Shown here piece after piece: positions 43,299 through 52,001 of a stretch of 64,000 nucleotides of DNA. The notes under the pieces are model-generated. The model searched no databases. It was given only the letters and a program-made list of their open reading frames with translations, and was not told the DNA's origin. The stretch is from Flavobacterium okayamense (GTDB taxonomy: Bacteria > Bacteroidota > Bacteroidia > Flavobacteriales > Flavobacteriaceae). The stretch is from NCBI RefSeq assembly GCF_019702945.1, contig NZ_AP024749.1, positions 1,674,001-1,738,000 on the forward strand. The letters are read 5' to 3'. A program made the translations under genes and the position numbers. Each line of letters opens with the position of its first letter. Positions within the stretch are counted from its first letter, which is position 1.

Positions 43299-44969
43299 TT
43301 ATTCAGCTTTAAGTGTAGGTTTTGGTTTTGGATTGTTCTTATCGTAATCTAATGTTTCAGGTAAAATTTCCATTGGAACATCTTCAATTTTTGCTTTCTT
43401 TTTACTTTCGATTATAATTTTTTCATGTAGAACGTTTTCTTCATCAGGAAAAATATCATCTTTCGATTTTATACGTTCGTCGCCTCTCCAAATAAAACCT
43501 CTTAATTTTCGAGCATTTTCTGGAAATTCATCTTCGGGATATAAATTACTTTCAACATTATTAAAAGCTGTAACGGTATTTATTTTATTATCAATAATTC
43601 CTAAATTGATTTTACTACAAACTTTTTTATCGATTCCAATGAGTTCATTATTTTCGCTTCGCATATAGTAAATAACTTCAGTGTTTTTAACTATATCAAC
43701 TTCACTTAAAGCATTATCCTTAAACTTTCCATATAAATTTTGACCCTTAATTTGATTATATCCATTTTTACTAATGGTATCTTTTTGAACTAAAAAAGCA
43801 TTATTTAATACCTTTAACGAGTCTAATTGTTCGTTAGTATTGTTTCCAATTAAATGCATAACATCACCAGTCATTTGGTTTTCTTCATTCCAAATAACTG
43901 GCTTCCCGATTAATTGAGTTAAGGCATTTTTGTTGTTTGAATGAATTGAATCGCATTTTCCGCTCATGTCTGTTTTATAAAAACGTACATTGTTGAAAGC
44001 ACGAATCGTTCTGTCCTCTGGCGGACCAGTAACTAAGATTTTCTTACCATGCATGTAAAGCGAATCGTTTTCAACTTTTGTAATAACAACTGCTCTTTTA
44101 GTAAGAATGATTGAGTCTTTTCTGGTTTGGCCATCACGCCACATTTCTGCATAATGTCCTTTAGCAACCATATTATTTATGGTGTCTGTAATTTTTACAT
44201 TATTAATTGCACGCGAAAAATTTCTGGATTGGTCGTAATACAAATCGTCACCTTCAATAATTTTATTATCGTAAGTAATTTTTGAATTTTTAAGAAGTTG
44301 TCCCGTATTGTTTTTAGTATCGTAAAATCCGTTTTCTGTATATATTACATTTCCTTGATTGGTTATGGTTGAAGGTCCGAAAACATAAGCATGTCCAGAA
44401 TTTTCATAATAGTCAAGATGATTTGTTTCAATTTTAGCTTTCGGATTAGTTACAACAACCTTCGTATTAAATTGATATTTTTTTGATTGCACAAAATAAC
44501 GACCAGATTTACTTTTCAAAGTATTTTCTTTATTTACGATTGTGCCGTAGCTGTTGTAAAAAGCCATCTGGTTCTTTTTGTCAAAATATATAGTGTCTGT
44601 AGTTAGAGTTGATTCTGGTGAACGTAAAAAAACATCACCAGTAGCGAAAGCTAATTCTTTAGTTCCGTCATATTCGGCATATCTACTGTTAAGTGCAACC
44701 GAATCGCCTTGATTAATTCGAACGTTACCAAAAGCTTTTACATAATTTTCTTTATCAAAATAATACGCTTTATTACATTTTATATTAACGCCCTTGTGAA
44801 CAACATTAACATTACCTGTAAATACTGTTGCCCCTGGAATTTCATCTTGATTTCGATCAACAAAATCTGAATTCTCAATTTTTATTTTATCATTTTCTTG
44901 TTCGTTTTGTGCAATAGCACTAATAAAAACAAAGAAAACTATAAATATGAATATTATATGTTTTTTCAA
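43299..44969 (-). CDS. LptA/OstA-like LPS transport protein
   Basis: A signal peptide (HIIFIFIVFFVFISAIAQ) precedes repeated OstA/LptA beta-jellyroll units, such as ADV-type strands in VFTGNVNVVHKGVNIKCNKA, AFGNVRINQGDSVALNSRYA and IIEGDDLYYDQSRNFSRAI. The 556-residue length is characteristic of the Bacteroidota OstA-like protein, which should form the periplasmic bridge for lipopolysaccharide. A proline- and charge-rich tail closes it. The promoter box is at 44987-44994. Confidence 0.88.
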   Translation of the reverse strand: MKKHIIFIFIVFFVFISAIAQNEQENDKIKIENSDFVDRNQDEIPGATVFTGNVNVVHKGVNIKCNKAYYFDKENYVKAFGNVRINQGDSVALNSRYAEYDGTKELAFATGDVFLRSPESTLTTDTIYFDKKNQMAFYNSYGTIVNKENTLKSKSGRYFVQSKKYQFNTKVVVTNPKAKIETNHLDYYENSGHAYVFGPSTITNQGNVIYTENGFYDTKNNTGQLLKNSKITYDNKIIEGDDLYYDQSRNFSRAINNVKITDTINNMVAKGHYAEMWRDGQTRKDSIILTKRAVVITKVENDSLYMHGKKILVTGPPEDRTIRAFNNVRFYKTDMSGKCDSIHSNNKNALTQLIGKPVIWNEENQMTGDVMHLIGNNTNEQLDSLKVLNNAFLVQKDTISKNGYNQIKGQNLYGKFKDNALSEVDIVKNTEVIYYMRSENNELIGIDKKVCSKINLGIIDNKINTVTAFNNVESNLYPEDEFPENARKLRGFIWRGDERIKSKDDIFPDEENVLHEKIIIESKKKAKIEDVPMEILPETLDYDKNNPKPKPTLKAE

Positions 44970-44986
44970 TCTAATATATTTTGGTT

Positions 44987-44994
44987 CAAAAATA
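44987..44994 (-). promoter_or_regulatory. Probable -7 box of the OstA-like gene
   Basis: The minus strand reads TATTTTTG, matching TAnnTTTG, 17 bases upstream of the ATG. Confidence 0.45.
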
Positions 44995-45039
44995 AGTAAA
45001 AACTAGAGATAGCGTTTCTTATTAAGAATATTTTATAAA

Positions 45040-45067
45040 AAAAACGCTTTCATTCGAAAGCGTTTTT
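45040..45067 (-). terminator. Intrinsic terminator of purA
   Basis: AAAAACGCTTTC (45040-45051) pairs perfectly with GAAAGCGTTTTT (45056-45067) around a 4-base loop, 4 bases past the purA stop on the minus strand and followed there by a T tract. Confidence 0.88.
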
Positions 45068-45071
45068 AGTT

Positions 45072-46343
45072 TTATTTTACAATAGTTTGTTTTCTATCAG
45101 GTCCAACAGATATTACTTTGATTGGGACTTCAAGTTCTTTTTCAATAAAAGAAATATATTCTTTTAATTCTTCTGGTAACTCTTCATACGATGACATTCC
45201 AGTTAAATCAGCTTTCCAACCTTTCATTTCTGTATAAATAGGTTGAACATTTTCAGGTTCAATGTTGTAAGGTAAATGATTTATAGTTTCTCCCTTATAT
45301 TGGTAACCTGTACATACTTTTAATGTGTCAAATCCAGAAAGAACATCTCCTTTCATCATATATAATTGTGTAACACCATTTACTTGAACAGCATATTTTA
45401 GTGCTACTAAATCTAACCAACCACAACGACGAGCGCGACCAGTAACCGAACCAAACTCGTTACCAACCTTTGCCATTGTTTGTCCAACTTCATCGAAAAG
45501 TTCTGTTGGAAAAGGTCCAGAACCAACACGAGTAGTATAAGCTTTAAAAATACCAAACACGTCTTTCACTCTATTTGGAGCAATTCCTAAACCTGTACAT
45601 GCACCTGCTGCAGTTGTATTTGAAGAGGTTACAAAAGGATAAGTTCCAAAATCTACGTCTAAAAGTGAACCTTGAGCTCCTTCTGCAAGAATAGATTTTC
45701 CTTCTTTTAACGCTTTGTTTAAATATTCTTCACTATCAATAAAGGTAAGTTTCTTTAAAGCATCAATAGCTTTGAAAAACTCAGCTTCCATTTCTTTTAA
45801 ATCATATTCTAATTCAACGTTGTAAAAAGCAATCATAGCTTCATGTTTATCAGCTAAAGCTCTATAACGTTCTTTGAAGTCGCTTAATTCGGTATCACCA
45901 ACACGTAAACCATTTCTTCCAGTTTTATCCATGTAAGTTGGTCCAATTCCTTTAAGCGTTGAGCCAATTTTTGCTTTTCCTTTAGAAGCTTCAGAAGCAG
46001 CATCTAATAATCTATGGGTAGGTAATATTAAATGAGCTTTTCTAGAAATGAATAATTTAGAAGTAATATCCATGTCAAATTTAGCTAAACCTTCAATTTC
46101 TGATTGGAAAACTACTGGATCGATTACAACTCCATTTCCAATTATGTTTACAGCATTTTTGTGAAAAATTCCCGAAGGGATAGTTCTTAAAACATGCTTT
46201 ATTCCGTCAAATTCTAAAGTGTGTCCAGCATTTGGTCCTCCTTGAAAGCGAGCAATAATATCGTATTTTGAAGTTAATACGTCTACAATTTTTCCTTTCC
46301 CTTCATCTCCCCATTGAAGACCTAAAAGTAAATCTACTGTCAT
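45072..46343 (-). CDS. purA: Adenylosuccinate synthase
   Basis: PurA makes adenylosuccinate from IMP and aspartate with GTP. Signatures: GLQWGDEGKGKIVDVL (residues about 7-22, catalytic Asp), GGPNAGHTLEF with the catalytic His, IGSTLKGIGPTYMDKTGRNGLR, EGAQGSLLDVDFGTYPFVTSSN, GVFGIFKAY-type YTTRVGSGPFPTEL, and GRARRCGWLDLVALKYA. At 423 residues it is full length. It is likely in one unit with the Fur-family gene 33 bases upstream. Confidence 0.97.
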   Translation of the reverse strand: MTVDLLLGLQWGDEGKGKIVDVLTSKYDIIARFQGGPNAGHTLEFDGIKHVLRTIPSGIFHKNAVNIIGNGVVIDPVVFQSEIEGLAKFDMDITSKLFISRKAHLILPTHRLLDAASEASKGKAKIGSTLKGIGPTYMDKTGRNGLRVGDTELSDFKERYRALADKHEAMIAFYNVELEYDLKEMEAEFFKAIDALKKLTFIDSEEYLNKALKEGKSILAEGAQGSLLDVDFGTYPFVTSSNTTAAGACTGLGIAPNRVKDVFGIFKAYTTRVGSGPFPTELFDEVGQTMAKVGNEFGSVTGRARRCGWLDLVALKYAVQVNGVTQLYMMKGDVLSGFDTLKVCTGYQYKGETINHLPYNIEPENVQPIYTEMKGWKADLTGMSSYEELPEELKEYISFIEKELEVPIKVISVGPDRKQTIVK

Positions 46344-46376
46344 TGTGTTGTGAGTTGTTTATTGTTTAGTGTTAGT

Positions 46377-46811
46377 TTATTTTTCTTTTTTAGTTCCGTA
46401 AAAGTAAAGAGAATGAGAGTGAATTTCTATCCCAAACATTTCTTCCATTGTTTGTTTTATTTGCTGAATTCTTGGATCACAAAATTCAATTACTTCACCA
46501 TCTGTTAAAATAATATGATCGTGTTGTTTGTCGAAATATGATTTTTCGTAATGTGCTTGATTTTGTCCGAATTGATGACGACGAACTAAACCACAGTCTA
46601 ATAATAATTCTATTGTATTGTAAAGTGTAGCACGGCTAACGCGGTAATTTTTGTTTTTCATTTTAATATAGAGTGATTCTATATCAAAATGCTCGTTAGA
46701 TTCATAAATTTCTTGGAGAATAGCGTAGCGCTCAGGAGTTTTTCGGTGCGCTTTGTCTTCTAAATATTTTGTAAAAACATCTTTTACAATTTCTTGATTG
46801 TTATTTTCCAT
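46377..46811 (-). CDS. Fur-family transcriptional regulator
   Basis: The 144-residue protein has the winged-helix domain ([49 protein letters not shown]) and the dimerisation domain with metal ligands in [19 protein letters not shown]. It lacks the C-terminal CxxC pairs that bind structural zinc in many Fur and PerR proteins; only two Cys are present. It could sense iron, peroxide or another metal; the sequence does not decide. Confidence 0.88.
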   Translation of the reverse strand: MENNNQEIVKDVFTKYLEDKAHRKTPERYAILQEIYESNEHFDIESLYIKMKNKNYRVSRATLYNTIELLLDCGLVRRHQFGQNQAHYEKSYFDKQHDHIILTDGEVIEFCDPRIQQIKQTMEEMFGIEIHSHSLYFYGTKKEK

Positions 46812-46833
46812 AGAATTTATACATAATTCGTTG

Positions 46834-46841
46834 CAAAGATA
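46834..46841 (-). promoter_or_regulatory. Probable -7 box of the Fur-family/purA unit
   Basis: The minus strand reads TATCTTTG, matching TAnnTTTG, 22 bases upstream of the ATG. Confidence 0.5.
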
Positions 46842-46889
46842 AAAAAGTTAAAGTTAAGGGATACATGTTTCAACTAATTTATCAAGAAG

Positions 46890-47570
46890 TTATTCACTAT
46901 TACTTTGAAAAACTTGATCCCATATTTCTGGGTTTAAATGTTCTGCCATACTATCAGCTCTATATTCTCCATTTCTAACTAAAGTCTCACCATTTGGTTT
47001 TATTAAGCAAAACGACCCGCAAACTGTTGGGTAAAGAAATAAATTGTTTCTAAAAAAGTTATTTACATCACTAAAAAAATATTCTTTTTTAGATTTTTTA
47101 TTGTTTTTAAGTTCGATTTTCTTTTCAAAAAAATTTAAGAAAATAGTATTATTATATTTCTTTTCAATATCTCTTTTTATTTGATTCAAAAAAGCTTTTC
47201 TACCAAAAATTAATGATTTTGACATAAAGTTACTATGGTTTACTGAACAAGGGTCATCTAAAAATCGATATTCTATTACATAAATTGTTGAATCATTGTA
47301 TTTTTTGTCAGTTATATTTTCAATTTCAGCTTTAATAAATTCATAATTAACTTTAAAAGTTGAATATTTTGGAACATTTAATTGATAAACATAACCACTA
47401 TCTTTTGTTTTTCTAAAAGACAATGAATTATCAGGATATTTATCTTTTAGATAAATTTTTTCTTCTTTAGGTATTTCCTTTCCTTCTGGATCTAAATAAT
47501 AGTTTGTTTTACTATTTTGAGCAGAAATATTAAAAGTAAAAAGAATGAAGAGTAATAAAAGTTTATTCAT
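46890..47570 (-). CDS. Hypothetical secreted protein
   Basis: The 226 residues begin with a signal peptide (NKLLLLFILFTFNISAQ). Recognisable only are a YYLDPEGKEI start of the mature part, three Cys (in DDPCSVNH and VCGSFCLIKPNGE) and a C-terminal SMAEHLNPEIWDQVF. I do not recognise a family. It lies two bases after the Rel/SpoT stop on the same strand and may be cotranscribed. Confidence 0.65.
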   Translation of the reverse strand: MNKLLLLFILFTFNISAQNSKTNYYLDPEGKEIPKEEKIYLKDKYPDNSLSFRKTKDSGYVYQLNVPKYSTFKVNYEFIKAEIENITDKKYNDSTIYVIEYRFLDDPCSVNHSNFMSKSLIFGRKAFLNQIKRDIEKKYNNTIFLNFFEKKIELKNNKKSKKEYFFSDVNNFFRNNLFLYPTVCGSFCLIKPNGETLVRNGEYRADSMAEHLNPEIWDQVFQSNSE

Positions 47571-47572
47571 AT

Positions 47573-49795
47573 TTAATTTTGGTAAATGCGAGTTACTTTA
47601 TCAACACCATCTACTTTTTTAATATTATCGATTAATTTTTTTAGAACGCTGTTGTTTTGTACAATTACAGTAATTCGACCTTTGAATATACCAGCATCAC
47701 CACTTAACGATAAACTTTGAATGTTTACGTGCATTTGATTAGATATTACTTTAGTCATTTCATTGGCTAATCCCATTGTATCAAATCCAGTAATTTCTAA
47801 AATAGCTATGAACTCTTCTTGACTAGAATCTATCCATTTTGCTTGAATTATTCTATAAGCGTAGTTTGATTGCATACTAATAGCATTCGGACAATCTTTG
47901 CGATGGATTTTTATGCCTTCATTGATGGTTATAAAACCAAAAACGTCATCTCCAGGAATTGGATTACAACAACTAGCCAATTTATAGTCTAACTTTTCTT
48001 GCTCTTTTCCAAAAACTAATAAGTCGTACTTCTTACTAATTTCATTTTTAGAAATTTGTTCGTTTTGACCAGAAGGAGAACGCTTAATTGTTTTCTTGAA
48101 GAAATTTACTAGAGTATTACTTTTTTGTGCAGCAAAATCTTTAAGCTGTTGGTTTTCAATAGCTCCAATACCTATTCTATAAAATAAATCTAAACTTGTT
48201 TGTAATTTGAAATAGTTAACAAGCTCATTTACAACTGATTCGTTTAGAGTTATTTTTAAATGACGTAATTTACGAGTAAGTAGTTCCTTTCCATCTTCTG
48301 CAATTCGTCGTGCATTATCATTTAGAACATTTTTAATTTTAGTTCTTGCTCTCGAAGTAGTTACAAATTCAAGCCATTGCGAATTAGGCTTTTGGTTTTG
48401 AGAAGTTATAACATCAACTTGGTCACCACTGTTTAAAACATGATTTAAAGGAACTAATTTTCCATTTACTCTTGTTCCGCGCGTGTGTAAACCAATATCA
48501 GTATGAATACTAAAAGCAAAATCTAAAGCTGTTGCGCCTTTTGGTAATGATTTAATATCTCCTTTAGGTGTAAATACATATATTTCTTTGGCGTATAAAT
48601 TCAGTTTAAAATCTTCAACAAAATCTACAGCACTGGAAGTTTGATTTTCTAAAGCTTCTTTTAATTGATTTAGCCAAATTTCTAATCCATGCTCTTCATC
48701 ATCATCTGCATTTTTGTATTTGTAATGTGCAGCGTAGCCTTTTTCTGCAATTTCGTCCATGCGTTCGCTTCGAACTTGTATCTCTACCCATCTACCTTTA
48801 GGTCCCATAACAGTAATATGAAGGGCTTCATATCCAGTGGATTTAGGTGATGAAATCCAATCTCGTAATCTACTTGGACTTGGTCTATAATGATCCGTAA
48901 CAACAGAATAAATCTTCCAGGCTAAGAATTTTTCATCGTGTGCATTAGATTTATATATGATTCTAAGGGCAAACTTGTCATAAACTTCTTCAAAACTTAC
49001 ATTTTGAGCGCGCATTTTACGACGAATGGAATAAATAGATTTAGGTCGACCTTTTATAATAAAATCAACGCCTTCTTCTTTTAAAGAAGCACTTAATATA
49101 TCAGAAATATCTTTTATATAAGCGTCTTGTTCTTGTTTTGTTTCTTTAATTTTACTTACAATCTCATTATATACTTCTGGTTCAGTATATTTTAAACCTA
49201 AATCTTCTAATTGAGTTTTTATATTATATAATCCTAAACGGTGGGCGAGAGGTGCATAAATATAAAGAGTTTCCGAAGCAATTTTTGCTTGTTTGTAATC
49301 AGCCATACTTCCCATAGTTTGCATATTATGCAATCTATCGGCGATTTTGATTAAAATTACACGTACATCTTCGTGTAGTGTAAGTAACATTTTTCTAAAA
49401 TTTTCTGCTTGAAGTGAAATATCTTGTTCGGTTTTAACCTTTGCAATTTTGGTTAAGCCTTCAACAATCTTTGCAATTTTTGGATTGAACATTTTTTCAA
49501 TGTCCTCAACCGTAATTTCTGTATCCTCAACCACATCATGCATTAGTGCAGCAGCGATTGAAGTTGCTCCCAAACCGATTTCCGAAGCAACAATTTTAGC
49601 TACGGCAATAGGGTGAAAAATATATGCTTCTCCAGATTTTCTTCTTTGATCTTTATGCGCATCAACAGCTACATCAAAAGCTTTACGAATCAATTTTTTA
49701 TCTTCATCGGAAAGTGTTTGATAGCTTATGCGTAGAAGTTCTTTATATTCTTGTGCAATTGCTTTATTTTCTGCTTCTAAATCTATTTCGGTCAT
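47573..49795 (-). CDS. Bifunctional (p)ppGpp synthetase/hydrolase, Rel/SpoT type
   Basis: Four domains are visible in 740 residues. The HD hydrolase (about 30-190) has YIFHPIAVAKIVASEIGL, AAALMHDVVEDT and RLHNMQTM. The synthetase (230-360) has GRPKSIYSIRRKM and STGYEALHITVMGP. TGS (about 395-455) has YVFTPKGDIKSLPKGATALDFAF. A zinc-finger-like segment, YKLASCCNPIPGDDVFGFIT, and an ACT domain close the protein. Both catalytic halves look intact, so it should make and degrade (p)ppGpp as the main stringent-response enzyme. Confidence 0.95.
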   Translation of the reverse strand: MTEIDLEAENKAIAQEYKELLRISYQTLSDEDKKLIRKAFDVAVDAHKDQRRKSGEAYIFHPIAVAKIVASEIGLGATSIAAALMHDVVEDTEITVEDIEKMFNPKIAKIVEGLTKIAKVKTEQDISLQAENFRKMLLTLHEDVRVILIKIADRLHNMQTMGSMADYKQAKIASETLYIYAPLAHRLGLYNIKTQLEDLGLKYTEPEVYNEIVSKIKETKQEQDAYIKDISDILSASLKEEGVDFIIKGRPKSIYSIRRKMRAQNVSFEEVYDKFALRIIYKSNAHDEKFLAWKIYSVVTDHYRPSPSRLRDWISSPKSTGYEALHITVMGPKGRWVEIQVRSERMDEIAEKGYAAHYKYKNADDDEEHGLEIWLNQLKEALENQTSSAVDFVEDFKLNLYAKEIYVFTPKGDIKSLPKGATALDFAFSIHTDIGLHTRGTRVNGKLVPLNHVLNSGDQVDVITSQNQKPNSQWLEFVTTSRARTKIKNVLNDNARRIAEDGKELLTRKLRHLKITLNESVVNELVNYFKLQTSLDLFYRIGIGAIENQQLKDFAAQKSNTLVNFFKKTIKRSPSGQNEQISKNEISKKYDLLVFGKEQEKLDYKLASCCNPIPGDDVFGFITINEGIKIHRKDCPNAISMQSNYAYRIIQAKWIDSSQEEFIAILEITGFDTMGLANEMTKVISNQMHVNIQSLSLSGDAGIFKGRITVIVQNNSVLKKLIDNIKKVDGVDKVTRIYQN

Positions 49796-49825
49796 AGCTT
49801 TGAGGATAACTTTTGAAAGTTAATA

Positions 49826-49833
49826 CAAAGTTA
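49826..49833 (-). promoter_or_regulatory. Probable -7 box of the Rel/SpoT gene
   Basis: The minus strand reads TAACTTTG, matching TAnnTTTG, 30 bases upstream of the ATG at 49795. Confidence 0.45.
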
Positions 49834-49866
49834 TGAAATGTGCAAGAAAATAAAGTAGTGTTTGAT

Positions 49867-50655
49867 TTAAAACCCTCGTTGTCTTTTTGCTTCAAAAAGT
49901 AGGATTGCTGAAGCTACAGAAACATTCATAGAATCGATTTCACCTTGCATTGGGATTATTATATTTGAAGTACTATCTTCTCTCCATATTTCTGTCAAAC
50001 CTGTTGCCTCGGTTCCCACAACAAGTGCCGTTGGTTTTGTGTAGTCTTGTGTATGATAAGATGTGCTATTTTGTAAAGTTGCCGAGTAGTAATTAATGTT
50101 GTTTTCTTTCAAAAATGCAATAATTTCCTCGGAACTTCCAACAGCAATTTGACGTGTAAATAAACATCCGACACTTGAACGAACAATATTCGGATTGTAT
50201 AAGTCTGTTCTTGGATTTGCAATTATTACAGCATCAATATTTGCCGCATCAGCTGTTCGAAGAATGGCGCCAAGATTTCCTGGTTTTTCTAATCCTTCAG
50301 CAATTAAGATTAAAGGGTTTTTAGAAAGTTTTAAATCTTTTAAAGCTAATAATTTTGTTTTTGCAACAGCAATAATACCTTCAGTTGTATCTCTGTAGGC
50401 TAATTTTTGATAAACTTCTTTTGAAATTTCGATGGTATTTATTTGTCGATTGACTAGTTCCTTTAAGCTTTCAATTGAAATTATTTCAGGTAAAAATAAA
50501 ATAGTTTCAATTTCGTATTCTCCTTTTAAGGCTAAATCAATTTCACGTTGACCTTCAATTAAAAATGTGCCATTTTGCTTTCTAACTTTTGATTTTTCCT
50601 GAAGTTGAACTAATGATTTAATAAATGGATTTTGAACCGATTCTATTTTTTTCAT
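49867..50655 (-). CDS. TrmH/SpoU-family RNA 2'-O-methyltransferase
   Basis: The N-terminal substrate-binding domain (NPFIKSLVQLQEKSKVRKQNGTFLIEGQREI) precedes the SPOUT knot domain with motif 1 EGLEKPGNLGAILRTADAANID, motif 2 LVVGTEATGLTEIW and motif 3 IIPMQGEIDSMNVSVASAILLFEAKRQRG. At 262 residues it is typical of the RlmB/TsnR-like branch. The target nucleotide (rRNA or tRNA) is not deducible. Confidence 0.92.
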   Translation of the reverse strand: MKKIESVQNPFIKSLVQLQEKSKVRKQNGTFLIEGQREIDLALKGEYEIETILFLPEIISIESLKELVNRQINTIEISKEVYQKLAYRDTTEGIIAVAKTKLLALKDLKLSKNPLILIAEGLEKPGNLGAILRTADAANIDAVIIANPRTDLYNPNIVRSSVGCLFTRQIAVGSSEEIIAFLKENNINYYSATLQNSTSYHTQDYTKPTALVVGTEATGLTEIWREDSTSNIIIPMQGEIDSMNVSVASAILLFEAKRQRGF

Positions 50656-50671
50656 AACTAAAATAATTATA

Positions 50672-50679
50672 CAAAAGTA
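50672..50679 (-). promoter_or_regulatory. Probable -7 box of the TrmH-family gene
   Basis: The minus strand reads TACTTTTG, matching TAnnTTTG, 16 bases upstream of the ATG. It touches the T run of the preceding terminator (50679-50708). Confidence 0.5.
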
Positions 50680-50708
50680 AAAAGGCTTTCTTTAATGAAA
50701 GCCTTTTT
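50679..50708 (-). terminator. Intrinsic terminator of the amidohydrolase operon
   Basis: AAAAAGGCTTTC (50679-50690) pairs with GAAAGCCTTTTT (50697-50708), with a 6-base loop, 3 bases past the stop of the 428-residue amidohydrolase gene. Confidence 0.88.
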
Positions 50709-50711
50709 AAA

Positions 50712-51998
50712 TTATTTTCTTTGGTATTTTTCTTTATAACGTTCGTAAAGTTCTGTATGATGCGATTCTAAACTAATTTGACGCCCATCGATAAAGGCGT
50801 GCGTAATATTGTTAGTTTTCATATCTAATGCATCACCTTCAGAGATGAAAAGTGTAGCGCTTTTACCAGATTCTAAAGTTCCATAGTTTTCATCAATTCC
50901 TAGAATTTTTGCTGTATTTGAAGTGATTAATTGTAAAGCAGTTTCTCTATTTAATCCCCAAGCGGCACAAGTTCCAGCATAAAAAGGTAAGTTTCGGGTT
51001 TGCATACGTTCCATATCACCTGCATTTTCTAATCCGACTAAAATACCTTTATCGACAAGAGTTTTGGCATTTTTATATGGTAAATTAACATCTTCATCTT
51101 CTAAAAGTGGTAAATCATGTATTCTTCTTAAAAGGACAGAAATATTTTCTTTTTTTAATTCATCAGCAACCTTGTAAGCGTAAAAACCTCCAATAATAGT
51201 TACATTTTGTAAATTAAATTTTCTTTTAAACTGAATTGCATCTAAAATTTCTTTTTCTCCATCAGCATGAATATAAAGTGTTTTTTTGTGAGAATCTATA
51301 CCTTTCATAGCTTCATATGGAATATCTTTCTTTTCACCTGAAGATTTTAAGTAAGCAAAAGCATTTGTGAAAAATTGTTCAATTTCTTCAATTTGTTTTC
51401 CATAATTTTTATTGGCTTCAATACCACCAGGTTCTGCCCACCATCCTTTTCTAACATAACTCTTGGGCCAATTTAAATGTATTCCTTCATCATTTTTCAA
51501 TACTGCATCTTCCCAATTCCAAGCGTCTAGTTGTACTACAGATGATGTACCTGAAATTCTTCCACCACGCGGTGTAATTTGTGCTAATAAAACACCATTT
51601 GGTCTAGTAGTTTCAACAAGAACAGATTCAGTATTGTAAGCAATTAAACTTCGAATGTGAGGATTGAACTCACCAATTTCTGATTCGTCATCTGAAGCAC
51701 GAACTGCATCTATTTCTACAAGTCCTAATGTTGAATTTGGAGCAATAAAGCCGGGATATATATGCTTGCCATTGGCTTCGATAATTAAATCATGCTTACT
51801 AGGTTTAATCACTTCGGCATTTCCGATTAAATTAATTTTTCCATCTACTAACGAAATAATGCTGTTTTGGATTATTTGCCCATTTCCAATGTGAGCAATA
51901 CCACCAATAATTAATATTGATTTTGATTGTTTAGGTGCAGGAGTTTGTTGCGCAAACGAAAACAAACTTATGAATAGTATTATTATATATTTTTTCAT
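50712..51998 (-). CDS. Secreted amidohydrolase-family protein lacking the HxH metal site
   Basis: The 428-residue protein has a signal peptide (YIIILFISLFSFAQ) and the beta-sandwich entry IGGIAHIGNGQIIQNSIISLVDG of the urease superfamily. The family's GFIDxHxH is replaced by YPGFIAPNSTLG (81-92), so the first metal ligands are gone. The C-terminal part keeps AAWGLNRETALQLITSNTAKILGIDENYGTLESGKSATLFI. It is probably a non-catalytic partner of the 1007-residue protein encoded 3 bases upstream. Confidence 0.85.
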   Translation of the reverse strand: MKKYIIILFISLFSFAQQTPAPKQSKSILIIGGIAHIGNGQIIQNSIISLVDGKINLIGNAEVIKPSKHDLIIEANGKHIYPGFIAPNSTLGLVEIDAVRASDDESEIGEFNPHIRSLIAYNTESVLVETTRPNGVLLAQITPRGGRISGTSSVVQLDAWNWEDAVLKNDEGIHLNWPKSYVRKGWWAEPGGIEANKNYGKQIEEIEQFFTNAFAYLKSSGEKKDIPYEAMKGIDSHKKTLYIHADGEKEILDAIQFKRKFNLQNVTIIGGFYAYKVADELKKENISVLLRRIHDLPLLEDEDVNLPYKNAKTLVDKGILVGLENAGDMERMQTRNLPFYAGTCAAWGLNRETALQLITSNTAKILGIDENYGTLESGKSATLFISEGDALDMKTNNITHAFIDGRQISLESHHTELYERYKEKYQRK

Positions 51999-52001
51999 TT
52001 T

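Noticed and set aside
45072..46400. Purine riboswitch upstream of purA
   Set aside because: The 33-base spacer to the Fur-family gene is too short for an aptamer and contains no stem arrangement of that kind.
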